From Manihot esculenta (lineage: Eukaryota > Streptophyta > Magnoliopsida > Malpighiales > Euphorbiaceae): a stretch of 64,000 bases of DNA. The notes beneath the pieces were generated by a model. It was not told the DNA's origin. It did not search any database and saw nothing but the letters and a program-made list of their open reading frames with translations. Shown here piece after piece: positions 23,901-35,157 of this stretch. Each line of letters starts with the position of its first letter. Position 1 is the stretch's first letter. The DNA is taken from NCBI RefSeq assembly GCF_001659605.2, contig NC_035164.2, positions 10,750,994 to 10,814,993 of the forward strand, read 5' to 3'. The position numbers were made by a program, and so were the translations under genes.

Positions 23901-25887
23901 GTTCCCTCACCTGACTGTCTAGCTCTCTCACATGAGCTAGAAACCCCTGACAACCCCTCCTAAGCAAACGACGAGCCTGAAGGGCTGAAATCATACCTCT
24001 GGGTGTACCTGTCCTGTCTCCTCTGAAGACACACTCTGACCCATCCTGGTCTCTGAGACTCACTAGCTTCTCTCGACAGTCCAACGTAGCACTATATGTA
24101 GATAACCAATCCATCCCTAGAATGACATCAAAATCTGTCAAATCTAGAACCACAAGGTCAGCTGGAAGGTATCTACCCTCGATAAACACTGGACTGAAAC
24201 GACAGACTGACACTGCCACTGATGGGTCACATCTAGGTCCACTGACCCAGAGAGGATACTCTAACTCAGAACTGATCAAACCCAATCTCTCTATGGCTCT
24301 CGAAGCAATAAAGGAATGAGAAGCACCGGGGTCCATCAAAGCATACACATCTGAACACCCAATGATGAGATTACCTGACACCACTGTGTTCGACGTGTTA
24401 GCCTCCTCCTGTGTCACTGTGAAAATCCGTGCTGGGGCTACCGAATTTCCACCTCGGGAACCTGCTGCTGAAGTAGAGGCTGCCCCTCTCCCTCTACCTC
24501 TGCCACTAGTCTGAGGCATGACTGGAGCTGCTGGCCGTACAACTGGCTGTACCACACTGCCTGAACTCATCTGCTGGGATGGTGCAAAAGTCATCTGCGG
24601 ACAATCCCGAGCAATATGCCCTTCCTTTCCACATCGAAAACAAGCTGTAGATCCCAACCGACAAACTCCTCCATGTGGTTTTCCGCATCGTCTGCAGACT
24701 GGAGCTGTGCCAGAGCTTGAGCCACTACCTATTCCCAGACCTGACTTGACTTTACTCCAGAACTTACTCTTTGTTCCTTTTGCTCTATCCCACCTTTTAC
24801 TGCTTGGTGTGGGGGCTTTAGAACCCGAAGCCTATGCCTTTGACTGTTTCTGAATATTGGCACTAGCTTCCATTTTCCTGGCTGCGTCTACTATGGTATG
24901 GAAACTCTCCTTTTCTGCTGGAAGAATCAAGGAAGCATACCTGGGATGCAATCTCATAGTATATCTCCTTGCTTTCTTCTGATCAGTATCATAGGCTTGA
25001 CCCACGTACTGAAGCAGATCCAGGAACTTATCTGTGAATTCCTCAACACTCATCTCATCTGTCTGTCTCAACTGTTCAAATTCAATTACTTTCATCTCCC
25101 TCGAACTGTCAGGAAAAGCCCACCCTGCAAACTCATTGGCGAACTCTCCCCATGACATGCTGTCCATTCTAGGCTCCACATAATTCTTAAACCATTCTCT
25201 GGCTTTCTTGCATTTTAATGTGAAACCTGCCATCTCAATGGCTCTCCTATCATCTGCTCCCAATTCACTGGTTATCATCCTAACTGCTCTGAGGTAATCA
25301 AATGGATCATCTCCCGTGTTGTATTTAGGAGCATCCAATTTCAAGTACTCCGTCATTTGGACTTTACCTCCAGATGAGCTAGGTTCATGTCTGTCAACAA
25401 CAGGGGCTACTGGTTCTGGTGGTAGTACTGGTTCATTTGGCTCTAGGTGTGCTGCACTTGGATGGGTAGGGGAAGAGGGATACATAGGATATGGTGGATA
25501 GTAAGGATAAGGCATATAAGGCATATAAGGAGGATATGGCACAAAACTCGAGTACTCCGACATACCTCCCATCGGATACGCTGGATAGCCAAAACCTGAG
25601 GTCTGAGCACCTCCCTGCGACTCTCCCATACCTTCCTCAAAACTGCCTATACCCATGCTGTCATCTCTAGACTGATCAATCTCCATAGCTTCCCTCCTTT
25701 CCTCTGATCTTCCTCCCCTAGCTGTTCCTCTTCTGCTCTCGTCGACAGACCTTCTAGGGTCTATTGACGTACCTTCCCTGCTAGATCTCTGAGACCTTGC
25801 CCTTGGCAATGCAGGAGGACGAGCAGCTGGTCTCTCATTCTCTGGTGGGACTCCAGTCAATCGAGCTGATCGACGAGTTCCTCGCAT
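20989..25887 (-). pseudogene. Gag-pol of element 4, two nonsense codons
   Basis: One frame of about 1632 codons from the ATG at 25885-25887, nine bases after an acceptor-like GTGTTTCCAG. Gag has an Arg/Ser-rich start, a Tyr/Pro-rich stretch (about 25450-25560) and a capsid with [12 protein letters not shown] (about 25170-25205). TAG at 24832-24834 separates capsid from the zinc knuckles (CRRCGKPHGGVC, CFRCGKEGHIARDC, about 24600-24700). Protease reads MDPGASHSF (near 24320-24345). TGA at 23878-23880 precedes [12 protein letters not shown] linker residues. RT has FIDD (about 23310), then RNase H, integrase (HPGATK, CEVCQ, DDE residues all visible) and a chromodomain-like tail ending YPYLF. Both stops look like single C-to-T changes. 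RNase H/IN linker reads ADALSWKS where the other copies read ADALSRKS. Confidence 0.93.
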
Positions 25888-26090
25888 CTTTACGTTCTGG
25901 AAACACAACATATAACTACGTTACCACATAAACATCACATATCAAGCATACACATGCAACACTCATGGCATAGCATAGCAGATAGGACTCAAGACCCTAT
26001 CCTAGTGGACATGATTTCCTATTGTGCTTGACCACTTCTAACCTGTCTGAGCCCAACACTGTCTCTATAGGTCCGATCATGTGAACCTAG

Positions 26091-26103
26091 GGCTCTGATA
26101 CCA
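26091..26103 (-). other. Primer-binding site of element 4
   Basis: The complement of ggctctgatacca reads TGGTATCAGAGCC, three bases from the LTR end. The downstream stem-loop keeps agccc/gggct outer and taggt/accta inner pairing although its loop and side arm differ from subfamily A. Confidence 0.9.
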
Positions 26104-26106
26104 ATC

Positions 26107-28297
26107 TGTAACGACCCCAAAATGGACCGTTACCGGCGCTAGGATTCAGGTCGGCTTAAGGCCGCCAGAACCCGTAGCAAGCCTGCTATACTCTCTGTGT
26201 ACCTGTAAACCTCATACATGATCATACATTTTCTGTGAAAATAAAACTCTTTTCTGAACCAAGGCTTAACCTGTGCATGCACTATCTCTGTACTCTGTAC
26301 TCATGTACTCTGTACTCTGTATCCCTGACTAGAGCTTGCTCTAGATGGGTTAACTCATACCTGTTAAGCCTGGTTTTCACATACAAGAAAACATATATAC
26401 ATATACAGATCATGTACAACACATACATCACTAGGTTAAGCAACAACTATTACATCTCTTTCATATTACATGTCCACTCTAAGCTATTACAGATCTCTTT
26501 ACTTTTCCTGTACTCTGCTGACTGTCCCTGTACACTGTACACTGAACCTGCAAAACTGGGGTTAAGGGAGTGGGATGAGCTCTATAGCCCAGTGAGTAGA
26601 CAGTAAAACATCTCAGTAAAATATGATCTCATGGAATGCACCATATCACAGACAAGCCACATCAAGAGTAAACCTGTCACCACATAGTCCCAGTAACTCT
26701 GTGCCAGGGCGTAGAATCGAGCACCTGGTCTTCCTGTCATATATGTCTATGTGTATATAATACCTCTGTACTTACCATTGCCAGGGCGTAGTCAAAGGCT
26801 CCTGGACTTTGCTATACCTGCCAGGGCGTAGTCAAAGGCTCCTGGACTTTGCTATACTTGCCAGGGCGTAGTCAAAGGCTCCTGGACTTCCTGTCTGAGA
26901 CTATTGGATCATTCAGCATTCACTCACATCACCAAATAACGATGCAATGCAACATATTCGTGAATACTAATGCAATCAACCTATGGCATAAACATGATGC
27001 ATGAGATATGCTAAAAGCAGTTTATGGTTCAATTACAAAGTCATATGTTTAGTTCCACTCACCTCTGGCTATCTGGACTGACTGACTCTGCAGGCTCTGA
27101 ACCTCTGGAGCAGTACTCACGGCTGCTCTCTCTGGTTCCTCTGGTCTGTACCTATACAGATGGACTCAATGAGGGACCAAACAAGCGTAGAAATAACTCT
27201 CTTACACGTTCCCAAGAATCCCCCTAAACTCACTCAACTATCCATGCAAAGCATGCAAAAGAAAGCTGGACAGGACACTTTCGGCGGCAGGTTCGGCGGC
27301 CGAAAGTCCTCTCTAGAGACGAAACTCAAGCACCTTCGGCGGCACCTTCGGCGGCCGAATCCCCCAAACAGAGCCGAACATACAAAAACACTCAGGGGCA
27401 AGCTGTGGCAACCAAGCCACCATGCAGGAGGTTCGGCGGCCGAATGAACCTTCGGCTGCCGAACCTGAGTTCATCCAGAACTCAGCTTCAACGGCAAACC
27501 ATCTTCTCCTTCCCTTCAACCACTCAAAACATATATACGCCAACTCCTCAACATACATATACTCAAGTATATGATCACAGGGGTCCAAAACTATCTAATA
27601 ACCCCAAACAACAAATCAAACATAACACTGAAACATGTATACAGGCATAAATCATCAAAACCACTACTTTTCCCTTAAACATGCATCTCTCTCCCTTAAC
27701 TTCCATAAAACCTTCAGAAAACACATAAACAGGTTCAAGAGCATTACTTACCTCCTGTAACAAGAAGCTGAACACTCTGAACTAAGGAAAATGGACCAAC
27801 TCTCCTCAAACTCTCAAACTTTCACAAACTTGAACTTTGGAACTTCAAAACCTTCAAACACCTTAACCACACACCAAAACGTTGCATGAGCTGGTAAAGA
27901 GGTGCAGATAAGTCATGGGAGACGTGGCCAATCTTCTGGACAGGGGTTGGAACCAACACCTGTCCAAATGCTGACTAAGGGATACAAACCTGCTGGCTAC
28001 GCAACTCAGCTTCGGCTGCCGAATCGCATGCAAAACCATGCAACATTCGGGGGCCGAACCTGAATTCGGAAGCCGAATATTGGGCACTTTCGGCGGCCGA
28101 ACTTATCTTCGGCGGCCGAACTTGGCTCCTCTGCCTTGGTTCATTTCAACTCAAAACGTGGTTCCATTTACCTGTAACACACGAAACCACACAACATTCG
28201 TGAGAAACGCATATCTCCTACCCTCTAGCGGATTCCGACATCCCGGAGTCCACCGGACGACAAGAATTCCGGTGCCGGACTCTAGCCGGGTATTACA
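26107..28297 (-). repeat. Element 4, 5' LTR (2191 bp)
   Basis: Offset by 7387 bp from the 3' LTR and nearly identical to it. Leader signals: donor CAGGAG|GTAAGT (27751), acceptor TATAG (27152-27153), second donor (27062), second acceptor (26548-26549), third acceptor before gag (25897-25898). Minisatellite at about 26783-26890. Confidence 0.93.
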
Positions 28298-28302
28298 ATA
28301 TG

Positions 28303-31300
28303 GATGTAGAGCAGAGGAGGGATGGCAGTCTGGGAGTTAGCATGTCAGAAGAAGGAATGGGAGAATCCCAAGGAGGCACTCAGGCCTCGGGATTTGTTCA
28401 GCCACCTTACTACCCACCCTTCTCACAAAACCCTGGGTATTCGATGGGAGGCACATCGGATTACCATAGCTTTAGCCCTTATCCCACACAGATGCCATAC
28501 CCACCTTATTATCCACCATACCCACAGTATCCAATGTATCCACCCCCACCTTAGTATCCAAATCCAGCAAACCCTACCTCAGAAAATGTTGCACCACCTC
28601 CACCACCTACAGAACCAGCAGCCCCAGTTGCTCAACCTTCTAGACCTAGCTCAGCCAGTGGGAGCAAGGTCAAGATGACCGACTACATGAAGTTGGGTGC
28701 TCCCCAGTATGAAAAAGGGGATGACCCGTTTGTGTATCTTGAAAGGGTTAAGGTAATCACAGATGAGATTGGGGCTGATGATAGTAGAGCCATTCAGATG
28801 GCTGGGTTCACACTTAAGTGCAAGAAGGCACGAGAGTGGTTCAAGAATTATGTGATCCCGAAAGTGGATAGCATGTCTTGGGAGGAGTTTGCAAACGAGT
28901 TTGCAGGATGGGCTTTCCCATATAGTTCAAGGGAGCTGAAGATGATAGAGTTTAAGCAGTTGAGGCAGACTGATGAGATGGGTGTAGAGGAGTTCACAGA
29001 CAGATTCTTGGAGCTGTTGCCATTTGCAGGGCAAAACCTTGACTCAGACCAGAAAAGGTCAAGGAGGTATATCATGAAACTCCACTCCAGATATTCCTCC
29101 TTGATACAGTCAGCAGATAGGGAGAGCTTCCATGCCATAGTGGATATGGCCCGGAAAATAGAGGCTAGTGCCATCGTTCAGGGGACAGTTAAACAGTCAG
29201 TGGCACAGCCTTCTGGTTCTAAGACCCAGGCTCTTCCTCAATGAGTGCAGCAACTTCAGGTAGCAAGAAGTGGGACAGAGGTCCCAGGAAGTCTAAGAAG
29301 AACAAGTTCTGGAACAAGGTTAAGTCCAGTCTGGGACTAGGGAGTGGCTCAAGCTCTGGTGCGGATAATGCAGTTTGTGCAAGGTGTGGTAAGCCACACA
29401 GGGGAGTATGTCGGTTTGGGACGGCAGCCTGTTACAGATGTGGTTAGGAGGGGCATATGTCTCGAGAATGTCCAAGAGCAGCCCCAATGGCACAGTCCCA
29501 GCAAACAGCTTCAGGTAGTGTAGCGCAGCCAGCAGCTCCAGCCACGACTCAGGCCAGTGGCAGAGGTAGAGGGAGAGGGGCAGCCTCTTCTTCAGCGGGT
29601 TTCAGAGGTGAAGGTCCATCAGCTCCAGCTCGGATCTTCACAATGTCACAGCAGGAGGCAGATGCATCGAACACCGTGGTGGCAGGTAACTTAGTCATTG
29701 GTTGTTCAGATGTGTATGCCTTGATGGACCCTGGTGCATCTCATTCTTTTATTGCACCGAGAGCCGTCCAGAGGTTAGGGTTGATGATCTCTGAGTTAGA
29801 GTGTCCTCTCTGGGTCATTGGACCCAAGTGTGATCCATCAGTGGCAGAGTCAGTCTGCCAGTGTAGTCTTGTGTTTGTTGAGGGAAGATTCTTGTCCGCC
29901 GACCTTGTGGTTCTAGACTTGACAGATTTTGTCGTCATTCTAGGGATGGACTGGTTATCTACCCATGGTGCTACCTTGGACTGCAGGGACAAGGTAGTCA
30001 GGTTCAGAGGTCAGGATGGGTCAGAGGTTGTCTTCAGGGGAGACAGGAGGGGTACACCTAGAGGTCTGATATCAGCTCTTCAGGCTCGTAGGTTGTTTAG
30101 GAAGGGATGTCAGGGGTATTTGGCTCATGTGAGAGAGCTTAGCAGTCAGGTTAGAGAACTCGCCTCGGTGCCAGTGGTTAGAGAGTTTCTAGACGTCTTC
30201 CCAGACGAGCTACCAGGTTTACCGCCTGCTAGGGAGATAGAGTTCGAGATAGAACTGATGCCTGGAACCCGACCGATCTCTATCCCTCCCTACAGGATGG
30301 CTCCAGCTGAGTTGAAAGAGTTGAAAGAACAGTTGCAAGAGGTGGTAGAAAAGGGCTTCATCCGACCGAGCACCTCACCTAGGGGTGCACCAGTCTTGTT
30401 TGTCAGAAAGAAGGATGGATCCCTTAGACTTTGTATCGACTACAGGCAGTTGAACAAAGTCACTACCAAAAATAAGTACCCATTGTCGTGGATCGACGAT
30501 CTATTTGACCAGCTAGCAGGAGCGGGTTGTTTCTCCAAAATAGATATGAGATCGGGGTACCATCAGCTGAGGATCAGAGATGAGGATGTGCCAAAGACGG
30601 CTTTCAGGACCAGATATGGGCATTTTGAGTTCCTTGTAATGCCGTTCGGGTTAACCAACGCCCCTGCAGCATTCATGGATCTTATGAACAGAGTGTTTAG
30701 CCAGTACCTGGATCACTTCGTTATTGTCTTCATAGATGATATCTTTGTGTATTCCAGGAATGCAGAGGAGCATACCCATCATCTGAGGTTGGTTCTGCAG
30801 ACCCTGAGGGAACATGGCTTGTATGCCAAGTTCTCTAAGTGTGAGTTCTGGCTGAGGAGCATTTCATTCTTGGGGCATGTCGTGTCAGAAAATGGAATAG
30901 AGGTGGACCCCAAAAAGACAGAAACTGTGGCTAACTGGCCTAGACCCACTTCAGTGACAGAGATTAGAAGTTTCTTGGGTTTGGCAGGTTACTATAGGAG
31001 GTTCGTTCAGGACTTCTCAAAGATTGCAGCCCCTCTGACCAGACTAACCAGGAAGAATCAAAAGTTTGTGTGGACTGACCAGTGCGAAGAGAGTTTTGAA
31101 GAGCTTAAGAAGAGGTTGACTTCAGCACCAGTGTTAGCTCTGCCATCTAGTGATGAAGACTTTACAGTCTTTTGTGATGCGTCCCGTGTGGGACTGGGTT
31201 GTGTACTACTGCAGAATGAGAGGGTGATTGCTTATGCTTCTAGACAGCTGAAGAAGCACGAGTTAAATTACCCCACGCATGACCTAGAGATGGCAGCAGT

Positions 31301-33071
31301 AATCTTTGCACTCAAGATGTGGAGGCACTACCTCTATGGGGTAAAATGTGAGATCTTTACAGATCATAAGAGCCTGCAGTACATCCTGAGTCAAAGAGAT
31401 TTGAATTTGAGACAGAGGAGATGGGTAGAGTTGCTGAGTGACTATGATTGCAAGATTCAGTATCATCCGGGTAAGGCGAATGTCGTGGCAGACGCCCTAA
31501 GCCGGAAGTCACTAGGCAGTCTATCCCACATCACGACAAAGAGGAGACCAGTGGTGAAGGAGTTCTACAAGCTCATTGATGAAGGTCTACAGTTGGAGTT
31601 TTCTGGTACCGGTGCTTTAGTGGCCCAGATGAGAGTGACACCTGTATTTCTGGAGCAAGTGGCTCAGAAACAGCATGAGGACCCAGAGTTAGTGAAGATT
31701 GCCAGGACTGTTCAGTCAGGCAAAGACAGTGAGTTCAGATTTGACAGCAAAGGGATCCTCCGTTATGGGAGCAGACTATGTGTACCAGATGACATAGGGC
31801 TAAAAGGAGACATTATGAGGGAGGCTCATAACGCAAGATACAGCGTTCACCCCGGAGCCACCAAGATGTATCAAGATTTGAAGAAAGTTTATTGGTGGCC
31901 AGCGATGAAGAAAGAAGTGGCACAGTTTGTGTCAGCCTGTGAAGTGTGTCAGAGGGTGAAGCTGGAACATCAGAAGTCGGCTGGAATGCTTAACCCGCTA
32001 CCTATTCCAGAGTGGAAATGGGAAAATATAGCTATGGACTTCATAGTGGGGTTACCGGCGACGTCCAACAGATTGGACTCCATATGGGTGATTGTGGACA
32101 GACTCACCAAATCTGCTCACTTCATCCCTATCAGGAGTGGCTATTCTGTGGACAAGTTGGCGCAGGTCTATGTTGATGAGATCGTCAGGCTGCATGGGGT
32201 TCCTGTTTTGATAGTGTAGGATAGAGGGCCCCAGTTCACCTCCAGGTTTTGGCGGAGTCTGCAGAATGCCATGGGTACCAGGTTGGATTTTAGCACTGTT
32301 TTCCATCCACAGACGGACGGACAATCAGAAAGGACCATCCAGACCATAGAGGATATGCTTAGAATGTGTGTGCTGGACTTTGGCGGTTCTTGGAGGCAGC
32401 ATCTACCTTTGGTGGAGTTTGCCTACAATAACAGCCATCATGCTAGCATCGGGATGGCTCCATATGAAGTTTTGTATGGGAGGAAGTGCAGATCACCTGT
32501 TTGCTGGGAAAAAGTTGGAGAAAAGGCCTTGGCAGGGCCTGAGCTAGTAGAGATTACCAGCAGGGTAGTACCCATAATCAGAGAGAGAATCAAGACTGCT
32601 GCAAGCAGACAGAAGAGTTATGTAGACATCCACAGAAGGCAGGTAGAGTTTCAGGAGGGGGATCTGGTATTGCTCAAGGTGTCTCCAATGAAAGGAGTGG
32701 TTCGGTTCGGAAAGAAAGGTAAACTAGCTCCACGATACATCGGACCCTTTGAAGTCTTGCAAAAGATTAGGAATGTGTCGTACAAGCTGGATTTACCTGC
32801 TTCAATGAAAAGAATCCATCCGGTTTTCCATGTTTCAATGTTGAGGAAGTTCGTGTCAGATCCGAGCAAGGTTCTTAGTGAGCCTGATGTGGAGATCCAA
32901 GAAGATCTTACCTATGTTGAACAGCCAGTACGGATCATAGACACCCAGATCAGGAAGCTGAGAAACAAGGAAATCCCGATGGTGAAAGTCCTTTGGAACC
33001 ACCACAATATGGAAGAATGCACTTGGGAGACACGGGAGTCCATGCTCCAGCAATACCCTTATCTTTTCTAA
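28303..33071 (+). pseudogene. Gag-pol of element 3, main part
   Basis: Continues from 18719 in phase after element 4. Gag has a Tyr/Pro-rich stretch (about 28420-28560) and a capsid with AREWFKNYV (about 28830). Damage: TAG at 28552; a one-base deletion near 29225-29240 that shifts the frame in the linker before the zinc knuckles; TAG at 29445 inside the second knuckle (CYRCG, stop, EGHMSREC). A 920-codon open stretch (29457-32219) holds protease (MDPGASHSF), RT (FIDD at 30729-30740), RNase H and the integrase N-terminus with the first Asp. TAG at 32217 sits just before DRGPQFTS. The rest of integrase and the chromodomain-like tail are open to the TAA at 33069. Confidence 0.92.
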
Positions 33072-33143
33072 GGTTAGTTCCTTATATGTTTCATGTGTTT
33101 TATGTGTATGCTATGTTGTATGCCATGCTATGTGCTAGTTGCG

Positions 33144-33180
33144 GAACATTCGGGGACGAATGTTCTTAAGGGGGGGAGAA
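33144..33180 (+). promoter_or_regulatory. PPT-proximal hairpin and polypurine tract of element 3
   Basis: Perfect nine-base arms gaacattcg (33144-33152) and cgaatgttc (33157-33165) flank GGGA, a GNRA-type loop. The purine run aagggggggagaa (33168-33180) abuts the 3' LTR. Confidence 0.85.
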
Positions 33181-34947
33181 TGTAATACCCGGCTAGACTC
33201 CAGTATCGGAATTCCTACCGTCCGGTGGAATCTCGGATGTCAGAAGCCTCTAGTAGGGTAGAAACATGTTTTCATGAAATGTTTTAATGTTTTTCATGAT
33301 TTTAAGTAAAGAGGAAATGAGTTGGTGCATGAAAACAACTTTGGAGGAAAATCCAGGTTCGGCCGCCGAACCTCAAGTTCGGCCGCCGAACATGCAGGCA
33401 TTTCGGGTGTGCCTTAGGCCCCCGAATGTGGCCTGGCCAGCCACTATAAAAGGGTCCTTTAGTCGAAAACGGGCGAGTTTTTCTCCCCATTGTCGGCCGA
33501 GGTGAGCTCTCCGCCGTTCCTCACCAATCTTTGAGCTTTTCCTTCAAATCTTTCACGATTTTCATAAGTTTCTACTTTCTTTTGAAGATTTTCAAGTTTT
33601 GAGCAAGTTTTGAACTTGGAGACCCAAGGAGCTAAATCTCTCCCAACTCCAAGTTAGATCGCCTCTACTCTCGATCTTCAAGAGGTAAGAGTCGATCTCT
33701 AGCTTACATTATGTTTTAAACAAGTTTTATGCAAGTTCATGGGGTAGAAAATGCATGAGTAAGCTTATGTTGAGTTTATGGGTTTTTGATGAGTTTTTGA
33801 GCAATGTGGCTGGTAAATGTATGTTTGATTGTTGTAGTTGGGGTTTAAGGTAGTTTGAGACCCCTAGGAGCTTCTATGCATGTTTTGGTTGAGCTAAATG
33901 CTTGATGGTTTGAGTTTGGAGGCATTTGTGCATGTTTGAACCAAGTTTCTGCCCTTTGGGAGAAACCAGGTTCGGCAGCCCAAGGGACTTTCGCCCGCCG
34001 AACCCTCTTGTGGAGGCAGCCTTCGGCTGCCGAAGCTTGCCCCCGAAAGGAGACTTTCGTCTCTGTCTGGGAGTTTCGACCGCCGAAAGTGCCGCCGAAC
34101 ATGCATGAGTTTCGTCTCTGTTTGGGAGTTTCGGCCGCCGAAGGTGCTGCCGAACCTGCCTGACTTTCGGCTCTGGAGGGACTTTCGGCCGCCGAACCTG
34201 CCGCCGAAAATGCCCTGTCCAGGCCTCCTTTGCATGTTCTTCTATGGTTGTTTCATGATGTTTTAGGGGGGTTTTTGGGGGATGTTTTTAGAGTTATGTT
34301 CTAGTTGTTTGGTCCCTCATTTGAGTCCACCTGTGTAGGTTCGGACCCGAGGAACCGAGGACCTCAGCAGTGAGTCAGCTGCTTCTGTCAGTGTCAGAGC
34401 TAGCCAGAGGTGAGTAGAATAACTCTTTATGTTTCAAGTAAATAAACCAGTTTTGAGCATGTTCATGCATCACAGATGCCATGTGATATTTTAGGTTGTT
34501 TGCATTAGAAATCACGAATATGTTGCATTGCATAATATGTTGTTGATGTGGATGAATGTTGAATGATCCATTAGCCCTCATATGTTATGACATGATGATA
34601 TGATATGGAAGTCCAGGTGTGGCCTGCACTACGCCCCTGGCACTATGTAAGGGGGAAAGACCGGACGTGGCCTGCACTACGCCCCCGGCACCATGGATTA
34701 TGTATGTTATGTTATGTATAAGGGAAAGACCAGGTGTGGCCTGCACTACGCCCCTGGCATGATTGGATTATGTAGAGGGCTAAATGGTGAAAAGTTCATC
34801 CTTGATATGATTAGTTGTGATGTGATGCATTTCATGATAGCATGTGTTTTAAATGCTTTACTATTCTGCTCACTGGGCTCTTGTAGCTCACCCCTTTCCC
34901 CTTAACCCCAGGTATGCAGGTACAGTGTAGACCAGGAGGTCCGCAAG
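33181..34947 (+). repeat. Element 3, 3' LTR, truncated
   Basis: Colinear with the 5' LTR from 15959 but missing about 95-100 bp of palindrome cluster 1 near 33418 and everything after gtccgcaag (34947). Sequence passes without a gap into pol codons of element 2. The shared bases at the join are caag (34944-34947). Confidence 0.9.
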
Positions 34948-35049
34948 GAAATCCCGATGGTGAAAGTCCTGTGGAACCACCACAATTTGGAAGAATGCAC
35001 TTGGGAGACACGGGAGTCCATGCTCCAGCAATACCCTTATCTTTTCTAA
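34948..35049 (+). pseudogene. Element 2 pol, last 33 codons plus stop
   Basis: Chromodomain-like tail only: [13 protein letters not shown]... to YPYLF and TAA at 35047. It is joined to the truncated LTR of element 3 by the deletion described for element 2. It carries no start and cannot be translated as a unit. Confidence 0.88.
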
Positions 35050-35120
35050 GGTTAGTTCCTTATATGTTTCATGTGTTTTATGTGTATTATATGTTGTATG
35101 CCTTGCATGTGCTAGTTGAG

Positions 35121-35157
35121 GAACATTCGGGGACGAATGTTCTTAAGGGGGAGAGAA
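35121..35157 (+). promoter_or_regulatory. PPT-proximal hairpin and polypurine tract of element 2
   Basis: Perfect nine-base arms (35121-35129, 35134-35142) around GGGA. The purine tract aagggggagagaa (35145-35157) is next to the 3' LTR. Confidence 0.85.

Larger units (their letters stand above)
18720..28297 (-). mobile_element. Element 4: subfamily-B Tekay/Del element, youngest insertion of the nest
   Basis: A complete element on the minus strand, 9578 bp, with perfect duplication atatg (18715-18719, 28298-28302). 3' LTR 18720-20910, PPT 20911-20922, gag-pol 25887 down to 20989, PBS 26091-26103, 5' LTR 26107-28297. The two LTRs are both 2191 bp and differ by only about six substitutions by eye, with no indels. 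Subfamily B differs from its hosts in the LTR body, Gag N-terminus and leader. Two nonsense codons interrupt an otherwise open gag-pol. Confidence 0.94.
15959..34947 (+). mobile_element. Element 3: Tekay/Del-type element inside the pol of element 2
   Basis: It starts TGTAATACCC at 15959 in the RT/RNase H region of element 2. 5' LTR 15959-18233, PBS 18237-18249, gag from 18504, interrupted by element 4 (18720-28297), gag-pol resumes 28303-33071, PPT 33168-33180, 3' LTR 33181-34947. The 3' LTR lacks its last 426 bp or so. The break joins it directly to the pol end of element 2, so no right-hand target duplication of element 3 survives. Confidence 0.9.
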
